Notes: generated by a model from the sequence alone, not told the origin. DNA of 64,000 nt from Dryas octopetala (GCA_963921425.1 OY992834.1:9159271-9223270); one strand, 5' to 3'; counted from the stretch's first letter, positions 26,101 to 38,293 are shown. Made by a program: numbers and translations.

Positions 26101-29100
26101 AAATCTAAAAAGAAAGAAAAAATAAAAGAAGGAAAGAGGAGAAAGACAGCAACAAGGGCAGTTGATGTAATTGAATGGCTGCAAAATGGTGTCTGCATCA
26201 TGAATCACATTAGAAGATGATTGAAAAGTAAAAAAGGGTGTCTCAAGACAAAAACAAAGGAATTCAATAGGACCACCAATTAAGAGGACTCCAGTAGAAA
26301 ATCCAAAGCAAAGGTCAATGAAGCAATGCCCACATTATGGAGAAGAAGATAAGATTACATTTAAGCCTGTGGGTGTGCATGCTTGAGAGGGAGTGCAACT
26401 GTGGAAGGGGAGACATGGATCAAACACTTTGGGCCCCTTGACATCTTCATTTACTACATTTTATGAATTTTATTTTTTGTCTAATTGGGATGGCCAATAA
26501 ATGAAGGAACATGTAAGGTTTAAAAAGGTGAACCCCAATTAATGCACCTCAAAAAGGGTTACCCCTAGTCTCAAGGACACTACACCCTTACAACCTTGTA
26601 AAAAATTTATAATTAATTAGAGCTTTAACATAAAAGAAGGATTAGGCTTTAGATAAAGGGTGCATAGTACATAAGATAGGCAGATACTTTAGTGGCCAAC
26701 CATATAGCTAGCTAGGCAGATACTTTAGTGGACTCTCAAGCAAAGAATTTTCTTTTTGTTCTTTTAATAATTAGCACAATTGATAATAGATTAACATCTG
26801 GGAAGCTGCTTGCATATGCTAAAGTACGAATTTAAAATCGTTCACTTAATCTTCCACTACAATTTAAGCACCGAGTAAAATATTTGTTCTTGTCCCTCCT
26901 ATTCATATTATCATGATAATAACTTTCATATTCTGTTATAGGGACAGACTGGTGTCACGATAAAGAAAAAAAAAAAAAAAAAAAAAAAAGGAGAGAGAGG
27001 GATGTATCCCCATAACATGTAACTCCCTCTCTATTATCATATGTATGTTAAACAAACAAATACTGGAAAATGAAAATCGAATACAAGACTTTTTTATAAA
27101 TAAAGTGCTTATGATATCATGTCATATAATCATTGACTTCAAAACACTTAAAATATTAAATAAAGCTAGCAAGCCAATACAAAGAAGTAGCAAATTAATG
27201 GGAGCCAAACGCAATACGTATAATTTTGATACTGTGTCATCTAACAACTTACCCAAAAAGAACTTAATTAAACAGTTAGAAAATGTACTAATAATGTATA
27301 TCAATTGTAGTTTATCTTGGCCACCATTCTCTTTGTTTCTTCTTTAATTCCCACCGGACCATGGTCCATGACTATTGGTCTAAGATCAGATCATTTTGAT
27401 GACTTGTTGTCCATCAGATAGCAAAGAAGGCTTAATATGGGGCCAGTGACAACGATGATAAGGGGCAGTTGGGGACATGAATGTCTAGGCATGGCCAAGC
27501 AGACCCAAACTTGGGGTTGCATCCATCGAAGTCTTGAAGTTAAAATCTCTCAAGGGGTTGATGGTTTTCATATATCTATCAAATTGGTGATGATTGATGG
27601 ACAACATCCAACCATCACGTCTTGTTGGTTGGCCAGGGGTCGCACCACCGACGTTATATGTGTCTGTAGTCTCTGTGTGTGTCCTTTCTCTCTTATATAT
27701 GGACCTCTGGATTCTGCTTAACCTTATCATGCATGAACTTCAAAGTGGCCATGTCCCACTAGTCCTTTCACTTTGGTCTAGCTAGCTTTCTTTAACTAAA
27801 CTAAGCTTATTATGTCCAAACAAGGCCTTAAGACACTTGCACTTGGCCAAAAAGGTGTTGCTATTTGTGTGTTTAACCTGCCGAGTGCCGACCCACTATA
27901 TGATTGTTAGAAGAGTCATATTTTCTCATTACATAAGTTAAGCGATGATTGATGTGCTAATTCATGACTATAACAATAATAATTGATATAACAAATATTC
28001 AATTAGCTATTGTTTATTGATATTTCTCTTTCTCTTTACTCAATAGATAAGTTTGAATCATCTTACCTCATATAAAAAAGAAAAATTAATGTAATTAATG
28101 CAAAAAGGATAAGCCTACTATGTTGATTAAGGGTGAAATTGTTTAACACCAATCATTAGTGCTTTAATAACCCCATAGAATGACCAAGCCTTGTAGCCAA
28201 TTAAATTTGTAAATGATTTAAACAAGAATACTAGAATACATGGCATGTAAAATTGTAAACATGTATCAATCTGAAAGACAGTTTCATTTTCCATGGAACC
28301 CAAAAGAAAAGGTGGAAGGTATTTCTAAGAAAAATGTACTAATTAAACTCTAAAGTTATAAGAATATAATGGGATATACATTAGGCCCCAACCAAAAGAA
28401 AAATTGGGCCCATTTTAATTCGTGGGATCAATTAGCTAAAACTTTTATTCACTTAATATGGCTAAAGAATCCACTAATTAATCTTATAATCGCTAATGCA
28501 CCTTTAAGCCTTGTTTTCTGAGCAATTATTGATCTGCAGGTTTTTTCATAATAATTTAAGCCTAGTGAGACCACAAATATAAAATATCTTTTATTCATGA
28601 ACCATATATATATATATATATATATTGCACATATTACTTAAATAAGATTGTGTTAATCTGATACCTTAGTAATTTAATACATTAATAAAAGTAATAAAAA
28701 TTGTCTCACCCTCTAAAAGTTCTAAACATTACGTAAACCACTAATTTCTCAAAATTTACACGTGCAAACATTTAATATATATATATATATATATATAATA
28801 TAGATGCATGCTGATGCTGAAAAGACATAATGCTCCCAATGCTAAATTGAAAATAATAATAAAGAGAAAAAGACCATGTTTATATTTCTTTTTTAGATGT
28901 AAATAATGATGCATTTTCTCCAAATATATTGCAGGAAAAACCTCACCTTAACATAGACCAATAAGCATAATAATAAAAGGGTTACAATTTTAAATGACAT
29001 TTTAGTGAATCACGAGTAATGTATCCAATACCAACTAGTAAGCAATATAATAAGTTGACCGCACCTTAAGTTGGTAAACAAAATTTGATCATTTTAGCAT

Positions 29101-30398
29101 TACTTAATATAAAATACTAAATCTCCATTTTGTATGACATAAAATGTATATAAGGACCTTGAATAGCCTAACCAAAAAGTAAAGAATAAAGGTACGTAAA
29201 TATATGCGAATACTAGCCTTCTTTATGCGGCTCTTGCTATTGTGCCGCAAACCAATTAAGAAGAAAGAGCCGACAAATTAATTTTTACGGACAAAGAAAT
29301 AAATTTGAGAAATAGATAATCGATCATTAGATTTAAGCCGAAACGATCTCAACCATTTGGACCCGAAGATAATTCAAAAATCGTTCTGTTTTACTATATA
29401 GATATTTGATATTTGTTTACTTCTCTTGTAAAAATGAAATCACGCACGTTATGTTTATTTCACATAATCAGATTTTAACAAGAGGGTGTATAGAATTTGA
29501 CATTCTTATTTTATGAAAGTGGGTATTGCCGTATTGGATACCCACAAAAATAACAAACTCAAAAGTAATATGTACTTAATTTACTTATCATATATGTATG
29601 GAGTATTTCTTATTAAATATAAATACACATACTATTTTTGGTACCAAATTTCTCACAAGAAGAGCATTTGTCAATAATAATTTTGCTTGATTGATATTAA
29701 GAAGCGAGACACAAAATTCTATCGTCGATAATTAGAGTTGAAAGGATTGTAGTAGACTTAGGGAATGTATTTCGTATCTTGAACTGAAGATTAGTTGATC
29801 AATTTTTATAAATTCTCAAGATTTGTGATTCAAGCAATTCATTCACTCACTTTCTCTACCACTCATCCATCTATGCCACTTTGTTTTGTAAGAGGAAATC
29901 AAATAAATGATCCTCAATTTTAGCTAATTGAGCATTTGTGGGAAATTGGTTTGTGTTAGAAGAGAATGTGGTCGTGATTGCCTATAATAGGACGTGTATA
30001 TAGGCAGTACATCCTTCGGATGAATGACACATGTTAGTGTAGATTTTTCAAAGTAATGTCACTTAATGTCACTTACCAAATATGTAATCAATATCTTTGT
30101 ACATATACCATTACTCAACAAGGTAAAAGAAGTCAATAAATACAAGAATAAATTGAAGAAGGAAGTTACAAACTTACAATTGAAAACTCTTGATAGATTT
30201 ATATAATTTATTTAGGAAATGTACCAAGTGCCCCCTAACTAACTAACACATAACATGGTCAATTATGGAGGATAAGAACAATGAGTAATCAGTTAATCAC
30301 TAGGTTAATTATAAATTGCAACAAAATCAAAGCCTAATCAAGTAGATTAATTTCTGATAACAATAAGCACCCACTTCCCATCCCTTTCCTAATTACAC
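23129..30398. other. Long AT-rich intergenic region without a recognised gene
   Basis: About 7.3 kb between the divergent starts of RIC1 (-) and BRH1 (+). ORFs are short and show no family likeness. There are (AT)n runs near 28606-28625 and 28776-28797 and a poly-A run near 26967. At 25715-25935 lies a worn partial relative of the MITE family seen at 7562 and 39917 (shared TTCAAAGATTATTT-like core). Around 24430-24650 is a patch rich in TTCGACAG and GCCGAAT motifs of unknown origin. Common conserved plant miRNA sequences I know were not noticed, but this was not an exhaustive search. Confidence 0.5.
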
Positions 30399-30411
30399 CA
30401 CGTGACACGTG
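30399..30411 (+). promoter_or_regulatory. Paired G-box/ABRE motifs upstream of BRH1
   Basis: Two CACGTG hexamers lie 7 bp apart, start to start, within CCACGTGACACGTGTG. They are about 290 bp before the probable TATA box at 30694. G-boxes of this form are bound by bZIP and bHLH factors such as the ABF and PIF families. The pairing suggests hormone- or light-responsive control, but that is inference. Confidence 0.5.
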
Positions 30412-30693
30412 TGCAGTTCTAGCCACTCGTGCAAGAGGGTCACACTCACTCACTCACACAAAGATTCAACGTAACCCACGCGGCACATCAAGTGGAAATT
30501 ACCAAAATACCCACCCCCTTAACCATCCCACCAATCACAACACAGCTTGAACTAGGACCCACATAACTCGATTGGAAAGTCACAATTCTCAAGGTCACAG
30601 CCGATGACTCTATCAAACAAAGACCTGCACAGCCGAAAGGCCCGAAACAGAAGCTTCCACTTAAGAAGGCTTCCCATTCCGGCATTTCCACTC

Positions 30694-30700
30694 TATAAAA
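30694..30700 (+). promoter_or_regulatory. TATA box of BRH1
   Basis: TATAAAA in CACTCTATAAAAAGCCTCTC, followed by CT-rich tracts, lies 85 bp before the ATG at 30779. Transcription start should be near 30725-30730. Confidence 0.7.
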
Positions 30701-30778
30701 AGCCTCTCTCTCTAAAAACCACAACACACACAGTCTCTCTCTCCCAAAACACGCACGCACTCTCTCTCTCTAACCTCC

Positions 30779-31309
30779 ATGGGCTTCCCAGTGGGTTACA
30801 CAGAGGTCTTCTTCCCCAACCTCTTCCTCCACACCCTTTCCCTTCTGGGTTTCATCCGGAGCCTCATCTTCTCGCTCTTCCACTTCCTGGGTCTCTCCGA
30901 TTTTCTCGAAACCGACCCGTCAGTATGGCCCGAGACGAACCGAACCCAAATACCTGAAAACTCGCCCGTATCGGCGCTCCTGATCCGGGAACTCCTCCCG
31001 GTGATCAAGTTCCAGGACATCCTCGCCGGCGGCCGAGACCCGCCGGAGAGCTGCGCCGTCTGTCTCTACGAGTTTGAGAACGACGAAGAGATCAGGTGCT
31101 TGACGAATTGCAAGCACATTTTCCACAGGGCGTGTCTGGACCGTTGGATGGACCACGATCAGAAGACGTGTCCCCTTTGTAGGACGCAATTTGTCCCTGA
31201 TGAGATGAACGACGAGTTTAATCAACGGCTCTGGGCTGCCGCTGCCGCCGCCGCCGCCGTCGGTGGGACCCACCATCATGATTTTTACAGTGAGTACGGT
31301 TCGGTTTGA
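30779..31309 (+). CDS. BRH1: RING-H2 E3 ubiquitin ligase, BRH1 type
   Basis: Intronless, 176 residues. The N-terminus MGFPVGYTEVFFPNLFLH with a hydrophobic stretch (about 14-38) is the hallmark of Arabidopsis BRH1, a brassinosteroid-responsive RING-H2 protein, and suggests membrane anchoring. The RING-H2 finger uses C92, C95, C111, H113, H116, C119, C131 and C134, with WMDHDQKTCPLC as its end. It should bind an E2 and pass ubiquitin to an unknown substrate. After FVPDEMNDEFNQRLW the protein carries a run of eight alanines from GCC-type codons (153-160), which I do not recall in Arabidopsis BRH1. A TATA box at 30694 and two G-boxes at about 30400 form a plausible promoter. Confidence 0.93.
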   Translation: MGFPVGYTEVFFPNLFLHTLSLLGFIRSLIFSLFHFLGLSDFLETDPSVWPETNRTQIPENSPVSALLIRELLPVIKFQDILAGGRDPPESCAVCLYEFENDEEIRCLTNCKHIFHRACLDRWMDHDQKTCPLCRTQFVPDEMNDEFNQRLWAAAAAAAAVGGTHHHDFYSEYGSV

Positions 31310-31962
31310 GGCTGGTGGAGTGGAATTGGCGGTTTCTCTTTTTTTTTTTTTGGTGGGAGTATTGAAATGTATATATACATGAAAATTTGGTGCTTAATTT
31401 GAGAGAGAAAAGAAAAGGCAAGAAAGAGAAAATTTTGGGTGATATATTTCTTTTTCTTTTTCTTTTTCTTTTTCTTTTTTTGTATATTTTCATATTGAAA
31501 TTGAAATGCTAATTCTCCATCTTATCCTATGATCCATAATTCCATATACTTCATTATTTTTCTTATTTCTTTCTTTTTTATGAAGTTTCCTTATATGTAT
31601 TTATGTGTTTAATAGCTTCTATACTTTGAGTTTTATTTGGATTTAGAAGTCATATTAGTCAGTCTGGCCAAACAAAAGTCACTGGTTTTAGAAAATGTAT
31701 AGGTGCGGGTTTTTTTTATATTTTTTTTTATTAAGGAATGTAGATGTGGGTCTTGGGTGTCAAAGTGGGTGACAATACCAATTATGCCATTCTTCACAAA
31801 ATAACAAAAAAAAAAAAAGGCTAATTATGTCATTGCAGTCTTTCTTTGGATTGTGTATGTGATACCAACAGAGTTGTGATCTGTGGATGTATGAGTCTGC
31901 ATCCAATAAGGTTTCCCTTTTTTATGGGTAAGTAATTTTTTGAAATTTGAGTGTTATTTTTT
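31310..31962. other. 3' flank of BRH1
   Basis: The 3' UTR is marked by T-rich runs, including a (TTTTTC)n-like tract at 31448-31481. AT-rich sequence with no gene follows. Confidence 0.5.
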
Positions 31963-32400
31963 AGGGTTTATTTCATATTTAGTACCTAAACTTTGAGCCT
32001 TGTCTTAATGTGGTACCTAAACTTTTATTTGTCCCAATTGAGTACCTAAACTTTTATTTTGTGTCTAATAGGTACCAAAATGAATTTTTGTTAAAATTGT
32101 CAATAAAAATTATGGGCAATATAGTCAAAGTATATTTTAATTATTTTCTTTATATGTTTAAAATTATTAAAAAAAAACACACAACAAACAAAAAAAATTA
32201 AAAATTAAAAATTAAAAAATAAATTTTTTGAAGTGACTATATTGCCCCTAACTTTTGTTGATAATTTTAACAGAAATTCATTTTGGTACCTATTAGACAC
32301 AAAATAAAAGTTTAGGTACTCAATTGGAACAAATAAAAGTTTAGGTACCACATTAAGACAGTGGTCAAAATTCAGGTACTAAATATGAAAAAAAAACCCT
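31963..32400. mobile_element. MITE with very long inverted arms, flanked by ATTTTTT
   Basis: The element runs from AGGGTTTATTTCATATTTAG to AAATATGAAAAAAAAACCCT. The arms are about 200 bp and repeat the motif GGTACCTAAACTTTTATTTG in both orientations. Both flanks carry ATTTTTT (31956-31962 and 32401-32407), consistent with a target-site duplication of at least 7 bp. Long arms with short spacers fit Mutator-like foldback elements. There is no coding content. Confidence 0.8.
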
Positions 32401-32910
32401 ATTTTTTATAATGTGGTGTGGTTAAGGAGTATTGGAATCTGGTGATGTTGTTGTTGGGCAAGGTGGTCAATCGATTTGTTCGGATCTTGTCAAGGTCATA
32501 GCCACTTAATATATAATGGCTTGGATCAGGCCGGAATTTAATTATATCCATCCAAGTGATCCAGCTATGGTACCAAGAATTTATAAAACTTTAATGATTT
32601 TGGAATTTGTTTGGTAGCAATTAAACATTATTTTGATATATGTTTATATATTTTTGTGTATATGAAATATTATAAAATGTATTGAAACACTTTATGTTTG
32701 GATTTTCATTATATATGTTTTGGCATCATGAGTCATGATGGTACCTAATTAGTAATTATAATTGGACCTCTCTCTACTTTGACTAATTAATCACAAGTTG
32801 ATTGATGTAGTGGAAATTGTTGTCTTAACTTGTTTGAAAGACAAGAATTATCATATGTTCATTAACATTTCCTTATAGATAAGTATTTGAATATTACATT
32901 CATCACATAT

Positions 32911-33003
32911 GTTTTTTTTTTTGTTACATAAGAGAGAATCGAACCTTAGATTTAGTCTAATCTTAACACTTACCACACTCATCTTCACTACTTGAGCTAA
33001 TCC
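32911..33003 (-). mobile_element. tRNA-derived SINE-like element
   Basis: Read on the minus strand, TAGCTCAAGTAGTGA resembles a pol III A box and, about 40 bp on, GGTTCGATTCTC is a good B box. An A-rich tail follows (plus-strand poly-T at 32912-32923). This is the pattern of short plant SINEs. It is probably a fragment or a compact member. Confidence 0.6.
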
Positions 33004-33011
33004 AAAGACTT

Positions 33012-33438
33012 AAGCCCCGTTTGAGATTGTTGTGGAGAACCCAAAAGCTGCTGTGGATGACAATTTTCAATCACTCACAGCAGTTTTGGTGTTTGATAAA
33101 AAAATAAAAAAGTGATTTGTCCCACAATTCTCAACTCCTCACAACAAAAATATAAAGTAAATTTGTAGGTGCTTTTGAAAACTGCAGTGAATCACAGCAA
33201 CAATGAAAATTTTATTTTACCCATAAATTCCATGATACCCTCATTTTAGTAATTATAAATAACCACAGCAGTTTTACATTACAATTTACCAAACACCTTC
33301 ATACTGCTTTTTGTACTCACAACACTTTTAAAAATATAGTTTACCGAACACTCAACTGCTTTACTTCACAGCTGACTTTACTTCACAGCTGCTTTACTTC
33401 ACAGCTGTTTTTTCTCACAGCAATCCCAAACTAAGCCT
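33012..33438. mobile_element. MITE with TAAGCCCCGTTTGAGATTG termini
   Basis: The left end TAAGCCCCGTTTGAGATTG pairs with the right end CAATCCCAAACTAAGCCTT. The interior is rich in CACAGCAGTTTT and ACTTCACAGCTG motifs in both orientations. No clear target-site duplication was seen. It abuts the SINE-like element at 32911-33003. Confidence 0.7.
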
Positions 33439-33517
33439 TATTTTATTTGTTCTTCCTTGACAATTCAACCTCATTGCTGATAATATTGTAAATTAAAAAA
33501 AAAAAGATACATAATAA

Positions 33518-33600
33518 CCAATTAGTTGGTGTAGTAGCATTTCTCTTTCTAATGTTGACAGAAACTCAAGTTCGAATCTCGATTTCTAAATAAATAAAAA
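33518..33600 (+). mobile_element. tRNA-derived SINE-like fragment
   Basis: TAGTTGGTGTAGTAGCA (33523-33539) fits an A box and AAGTTCGAATCTC (33568-33580) a B box. An A-rich 3' end follows at 33588-33600. It is short and probably inactive. Confidence 0.5.
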
Positions 33601-33836
33601 GGACATAATAACTTATATTTTTTATTTTACCAAAAAAATATGATATTTCTTCAAACAAGTCTGAATCCCCCCACATGTTTCATATACTTACTTATCAAAA
33701 AGTGCATTAAACTAATTTTAGGGTGCAAATCACAGTTTTGGATTAAAAGTATCTCGCTATTTATCTTCTAAAGAAATTAATTTAAAAAATAGTTTTTGAT
33801 TTTTATTGTGGAAGCAGATTTTTACTGTCTTGTAGA

Positions 33837-34052
33837 ATGTCAGACTTGCCATGCAGACTGCAGCTAGTAGATGTAGATAATAATGTTCATGGCCAAGCTG
33901 CCAAGAACTCTCTGACTGAGTCTGAGTCTGACAGTGAAGTTAAACTTAATGCTGAAAGAAAGCTCGAGAATGTAAACTTGAATTCTCATAATGATCGAAT
34001 GTGTAGTACGTTGCATAGAATTTCAGTTGTGATTTTATACTTTATGCATTAA
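33837..34052 (+). pseudogene. Orphan exon-like ORF fragment
   Basis: A polypyrimidine-AG (ACTGTCTTGTAG) precedes an ATG that opens a 71-codon frame. The first 60 residues have balanced composition with an acidic, serine-rich middle (TESESDSEVKLNAERKLE) and look coding, unlike the AT-rich surroundings. No partner exon was found and I do not recognise the family. It could be a captured gene fragment left by a transposon, a decayed exon, or chance. Confidence 0.3.
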
Positions 34053-34234
34053 TTCAATTCCTTATACTTGAATTCTCCCAACGCCTTTATGCATTAATTC
34101 AATTCTTTAAAGCTGATTTAATGCATAAAAGATTTATTTAAAGCATAAAGAACTGACCATTTTCTCTTAAAAATTGGTGATGTTTTTAATTATAAATGAA
34201 AAAATCAAAATGAAAGAGATTTAATCAAGAAAAA

Positions 34235-34373
34235 GTAATGTTATTTGGACTAAATGAAAGAGACCAAGTAAAGTAAAGTGTCACTTTGGAAGGTGGTCCT
34301 CATCTCCACATCTCCCTGACACCTCACTTAGTCCATTTCATTTGGTCACTTAATTTAGTCTGAATAGCATTAC
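34235..34373. mobile_element. Short MITE, about 139 bp
   Basis: The left end GTAATGTTATTTGGACTAAA and the right end TTTAGTCTGAATAGCATTAC are inverted repeats of about 32 bp around a GTCACTTTGG-rich centre. No coding sequence is present. Confidence 0.7.
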
Positions 34374-35683
34374 ATGAAAGATTATGTCCAAACCACTTAG
34401 ACCAAATTCATCATTTTTTTAGTGGTAGTGATATAATTGGGCTCTGTGCTTGAAATATCTCCAATCTCAGGAGGCTCTGTGGCTGCCTCTCCTTCAGACA
34501 CTCAAGCAGGAAATGAAATTCGTCTGCATTGGACCACATAATATGCAATTCATAATTTAATCGACCCCCACCACCGCCACCCCAAAAAAATTATGTTATG
34601 GGTACGTAATTAAAGAGAATTATAGAGAACTTCATAGTTGCAAATGCAACTACACATACTCTATTATGAACCCTTCTCTTTAATAGCAGGAGAGAGATGT
34701 CACCATGCAACTACATCTCTCTCTTTTATTTATGATATCTTACAGTAAAAACTGTGAGAATGTGGAGTGTGTTGTTGTTTTGCATTGAAAAATTATAGTC
34801 TTATGTAAGTGTTTATAAGGATTTTGGTCCTATTACTAATTGATTTTAGGTTGAATGCATAAATTCCTTAAAACAGAAGAAAGAAGATTCACAGCTCCTG
34901 TCCTTAAAAACAAACAATGGGAATATGGGATTGAGTTTTGGGGGGTGGCACATGTTCAATCAAAGCATCATATCTTAAAATTCTTAAAACTAAAAAGACC
35001 TCACCTAAAAAGGTTTGAATTCCGAGGACCAGAATCCATATCACCCTTTTTCTTGTAATTTGTTTGTGCAAATTTGCATGTATTCAAGCATACCATTTGA
35101 ATTAGTCACCGTTATATATATATATATATATATATGAATGGAAAAGAATTATATGAAGTGGCCTGTCCATATATTTTCCTATTAGAAATCATCTCCATTT
35201 TTCCTCTGCAGTTTGTGCTTAGCTTTGTAGGCCTTCTTGGTTTACAGCATTATTGCAATGGTCCAGATTCAGCAAAATTTCATAAGCTCTTTAAATGCAA
35301 AAGGACTAGTGGATGATGCTAAGAATGATGCAATGGTCCCTCATGGGATACATGATGAAAATTCACACACGTATTATATAGTCCACAGAACACAGAGACC
35401 CAATTATATATATTTTACTTGTTTTAGTCTGAGACTGGGTTTGATTAGTGAAAATGATCAGATGGGTAGGTTCAAAATTGGTTGAATTGAGAATCTATAG
35501 TAACAAAAATCCAAGAGTAACTTGAAGAAACTAAATTGGTTCCAGATATGATTTCAATTGTGAAACATTGAAGGGCATGACTAGTCCTTAACAAGAAAAC
35601 AATACATCTATCATTGAACTCAACCAATATTATGAAAAAACCATACCAATTGGTGGATTCAAGTCTCTGCAGCCTGCAATGTT
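34374..35683. other. Intergenic region downstream of the first PLAC8 gene
   Basis: AT-rich, with a (TA)n run at about 35113-35134. Several short ORFs lack family likeness. The last 100-200 bp are probably the 3' UTR of the minus-strand PLAC8 gene. Confidence 0.45.
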
Positions 35684-38293
35684 TCACTTGGGAGGATCAA
35701 GATCAGGGTAGTTGCGAGTAGGAAAAGGCGGGGCAGGATAGTGGTGACCAATAGAAGCTGGTGGAGGTGGTCCTGGAGGACAAGCAACAGGTGCAGATTG
35801 TGCAGGTGGAGCAGATGGAGGTGCTGGAGGATAAGCAACAGATGGAGATTCGGAAGGCGGAGTAGTTGGAGGTCCCGGAGGATACACACCAATTGGAGAT
35901 GGAGAGTAAACAGAATGTGGAGGATAACCAGCAGCTGGAGATTCTGGAGGATAAGCATCAGGAGGAGGTGGTCCAGGTGGAGCATAAACACCATGTCCTA
36001 CACTAGGCATGATATGCTGGTAAGGTAGAGGGTAAGGTTGACCATATCCTGGTGGTGGAGGTGAATGATATGCTGCTACACCTGGTGGAGGTGGATGATA
36101 CGCTGATACACCTGGTGGAGGTTGATATCCATCGCCGGCATTGGGAGAAACTGGCTGATCAATCCGTGACATTCTTTGCGCCGGAGGAACTGCCATAACT
36201 GGCTGTGGAACAAACTTTCCATCCCTTTTGTTCAGTTCAATCTTGTGCTGTGTCTACATAACTCCACACCAAGGTTTATATTGTTACAAAAGAAATTACC
36301 ATGAAATTGGGATCTGGTTTATTCCTATTCCTACCTCAATACAAATTACAAGCCAGAACATTTCATTGAATTAAGAATGGCTGGTCTAATTAAGTCCAAA
36401 TTAATTGGTACATGTTTATCAAGTGCTTTTGAATTTTTTGCTTGATTATTGGTTTATAGCATACCTGCATGCAAGCACAGACCCTGAAAAAACAGAAAAA
36501 GTCATAGAATTAATCCAAGATGTAATGAGCTTCGGACTAAATGTGTTGAGAAGGTGCGAGATGAAGGCCTTACGAGCAATAAACCATGTCAGCAATACAG
36601 CTCAACACATTAGCAATCTCTGTGAGTTCATCACTTCCACTTAGGCAAGCAATCAAGGAGCATATGCATGCGAGTTGGTTGAGGCAGAGCATAAATCCCT
36701 ACAAAACAAGGCCATGTTGAAGTGTAAAGGATAGATATCTTAAGATGTGTAGACAGAGAAAGAGCTGTAAACATAAACCAAGGCAGAGGACAGAGAGAGA
36801 GAGAGAGATTACAATAATGCAGTTATCGCATTTCGTTGTCTGTATGTTGAATTCGTCTTGTATTATCCAGCGTGTTGAGGCAACTGAACTAGCAAAGCAG
36901 CAGCAAACCTGAACACAAACAAAGAAAGAGTCTCCAAATATAAATGAAAATTAAAAATTTCATGGATTTGGGAAATTATAGTTATTAATAGAGTGCATAA
37001 ATTGATTACAACACCAAATCAATGTAACTATTGATACCTCAGTGCCAAGGCACAATGTAGGGCACTGCCTTTCTCCAAACTTTCCACTGCATGGCATATA
37101 TCCACCACAGCATCTGTACCTGTAACAGAGAAGGTTCCAAAGCTATTCAAGATTTCATCTCAATGTTTGTTATGAGAAATATCATCTAGAAATGCATGTT
37201 ATTAATAGTTCACCTTGTCATATCATTATAAAGAGTTCGTTTGCGTAGCGTGAAAGAAGCACATAGAGGACTGCATTGTAAGAAAAATTAGATTGCACAA
37301 TGCAAGAAACAAACCATCTGTTTCAGATTTAATTGAAAAGTCAGCTAATGAACCATGCATCACCGAAATCTTAGAATGCTTACCAGCAACAAGCAAAGCA
37401 GCAATCTGCATAACAAACAGAAGAAAAGAAGGATTAAATTGAAGATCAGATCAGATATGCGCGCACTACACTAAAGACGTACCCAAATCCATACATCAAA
37501 AGTAAAGCCAATTGGAGTTTGATCAAGATTTAAAACTAAATTTTCCCATTCCTTTGAGAAAATATAACAACCATTTTTTTTCTGTTTTCTTGGAAACCAA
37601 ACAACTAATTATCAACAACTCAAAACAGTAAACACTCCATTTTGGTTCCATAAAACAGAGGAAAAAAGAAGAACTTACATCACATCATATATAAAAGTCA
37701 ACACTGTCAACTCATAATTAAGTAAACAACAAAAGTACAAAACAAAATCTCCCATCTGCATGGAGTAGTCTCAGTAGTAGTAGTACTCAAATCAGCTTAT
37801 TTGTTTCTTCCTTTCATATCATAAATGATAAATCAAACAGTTAAAACGCAATAAAGAGAGACCAGTCAATCAAACAGTCGCATTAGCCTCATTTCATTGA
37901 TATTGATCCAAAAATCAACACCTTCATTCAGCCTTCACTTTCTCCTAGATTCCCACATTTTCACAGCAATGTCAGCAACCACGTACACAAACACAAAGCA
38001 TTCGGAAAATTGAAAACAATGACGTTTCATCCCAAACCCATCAACCAAACCGCTCCAAACTAACAGGACTCAACGCTTTCCCTGTGTCCTTTTGTTTCCT
38101 TCTCTGTTTTCTCCTTTTCTTTTGCCTCACATTCCCGGGAAACAAACAGAAACTAACCCAATAAAACTTATACACAATCAAATCAATACTTACAGGCGGG
38201 ATCGGCAACCATGGTGCCCATCAAATCCGTGTGCCATAGATTCCTATACCCCTGCCGGTGCTGCATTTGGTCCACTTGGTCTTGCAACCCCAT
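35684..38293 (-). CDS. PLAC8-family cysteine-rich protein with long proline-rich tail
   Basis: Eight exons on the minus strand: 38194-38293, 37384-37405, 37214-37270, 37038-37119, 36813-36908, 36574-36698, 36465-36483, 35684-36247. The sum is 1065 nt, 354 residues. It starts MGLQDQVDQMQHRQGYRNLW and contains YCCFACC, LRKRTLYNDMTRYRCCGGYM, a GERQCPTLCLGTE block, VCCCFASSVASTRW and SCIADMVYC, all landmarks of the plant PLAC8 group of At4g23470, At1g63830 and At5g41390 as I recall them. Their function is poorly known; related PLAC8 proteins act at membranes in organ size or metal transport. After residue 183 (AQRMSRIDQP) the last exon adds about 155 residues rich in PPG, YPP and AYHPPPP. Exons of 22 and 19 bp are correctly phased microexons. 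A paralogue lies next door at 41106-43024. Confidence 0.88.

Noticed and set aside
23129-30398. A possible hidden long non-coding RNA or miRNA gene in the long spacer
   Set aside because: No hairpin carrying a known miRNA sequence was noticed and expression data are not available, so no call is supported.
31218-31493. Minus-strand basic ORF (KRKRKRKR run)
   Set aside because: It is a translation of the TTTTTC repeat in the BRH1 3' UTR.
34855-35058. Plus-strand ORF of 67 codons
   Set aside because: Short, no splice context and no recognisable family; chance is the simplest reading.
35741-36028. Plus-strand Trp/Arg-rich ORF
   Set aside because: It is the antisense of the proline-rich PLAC8 tail.
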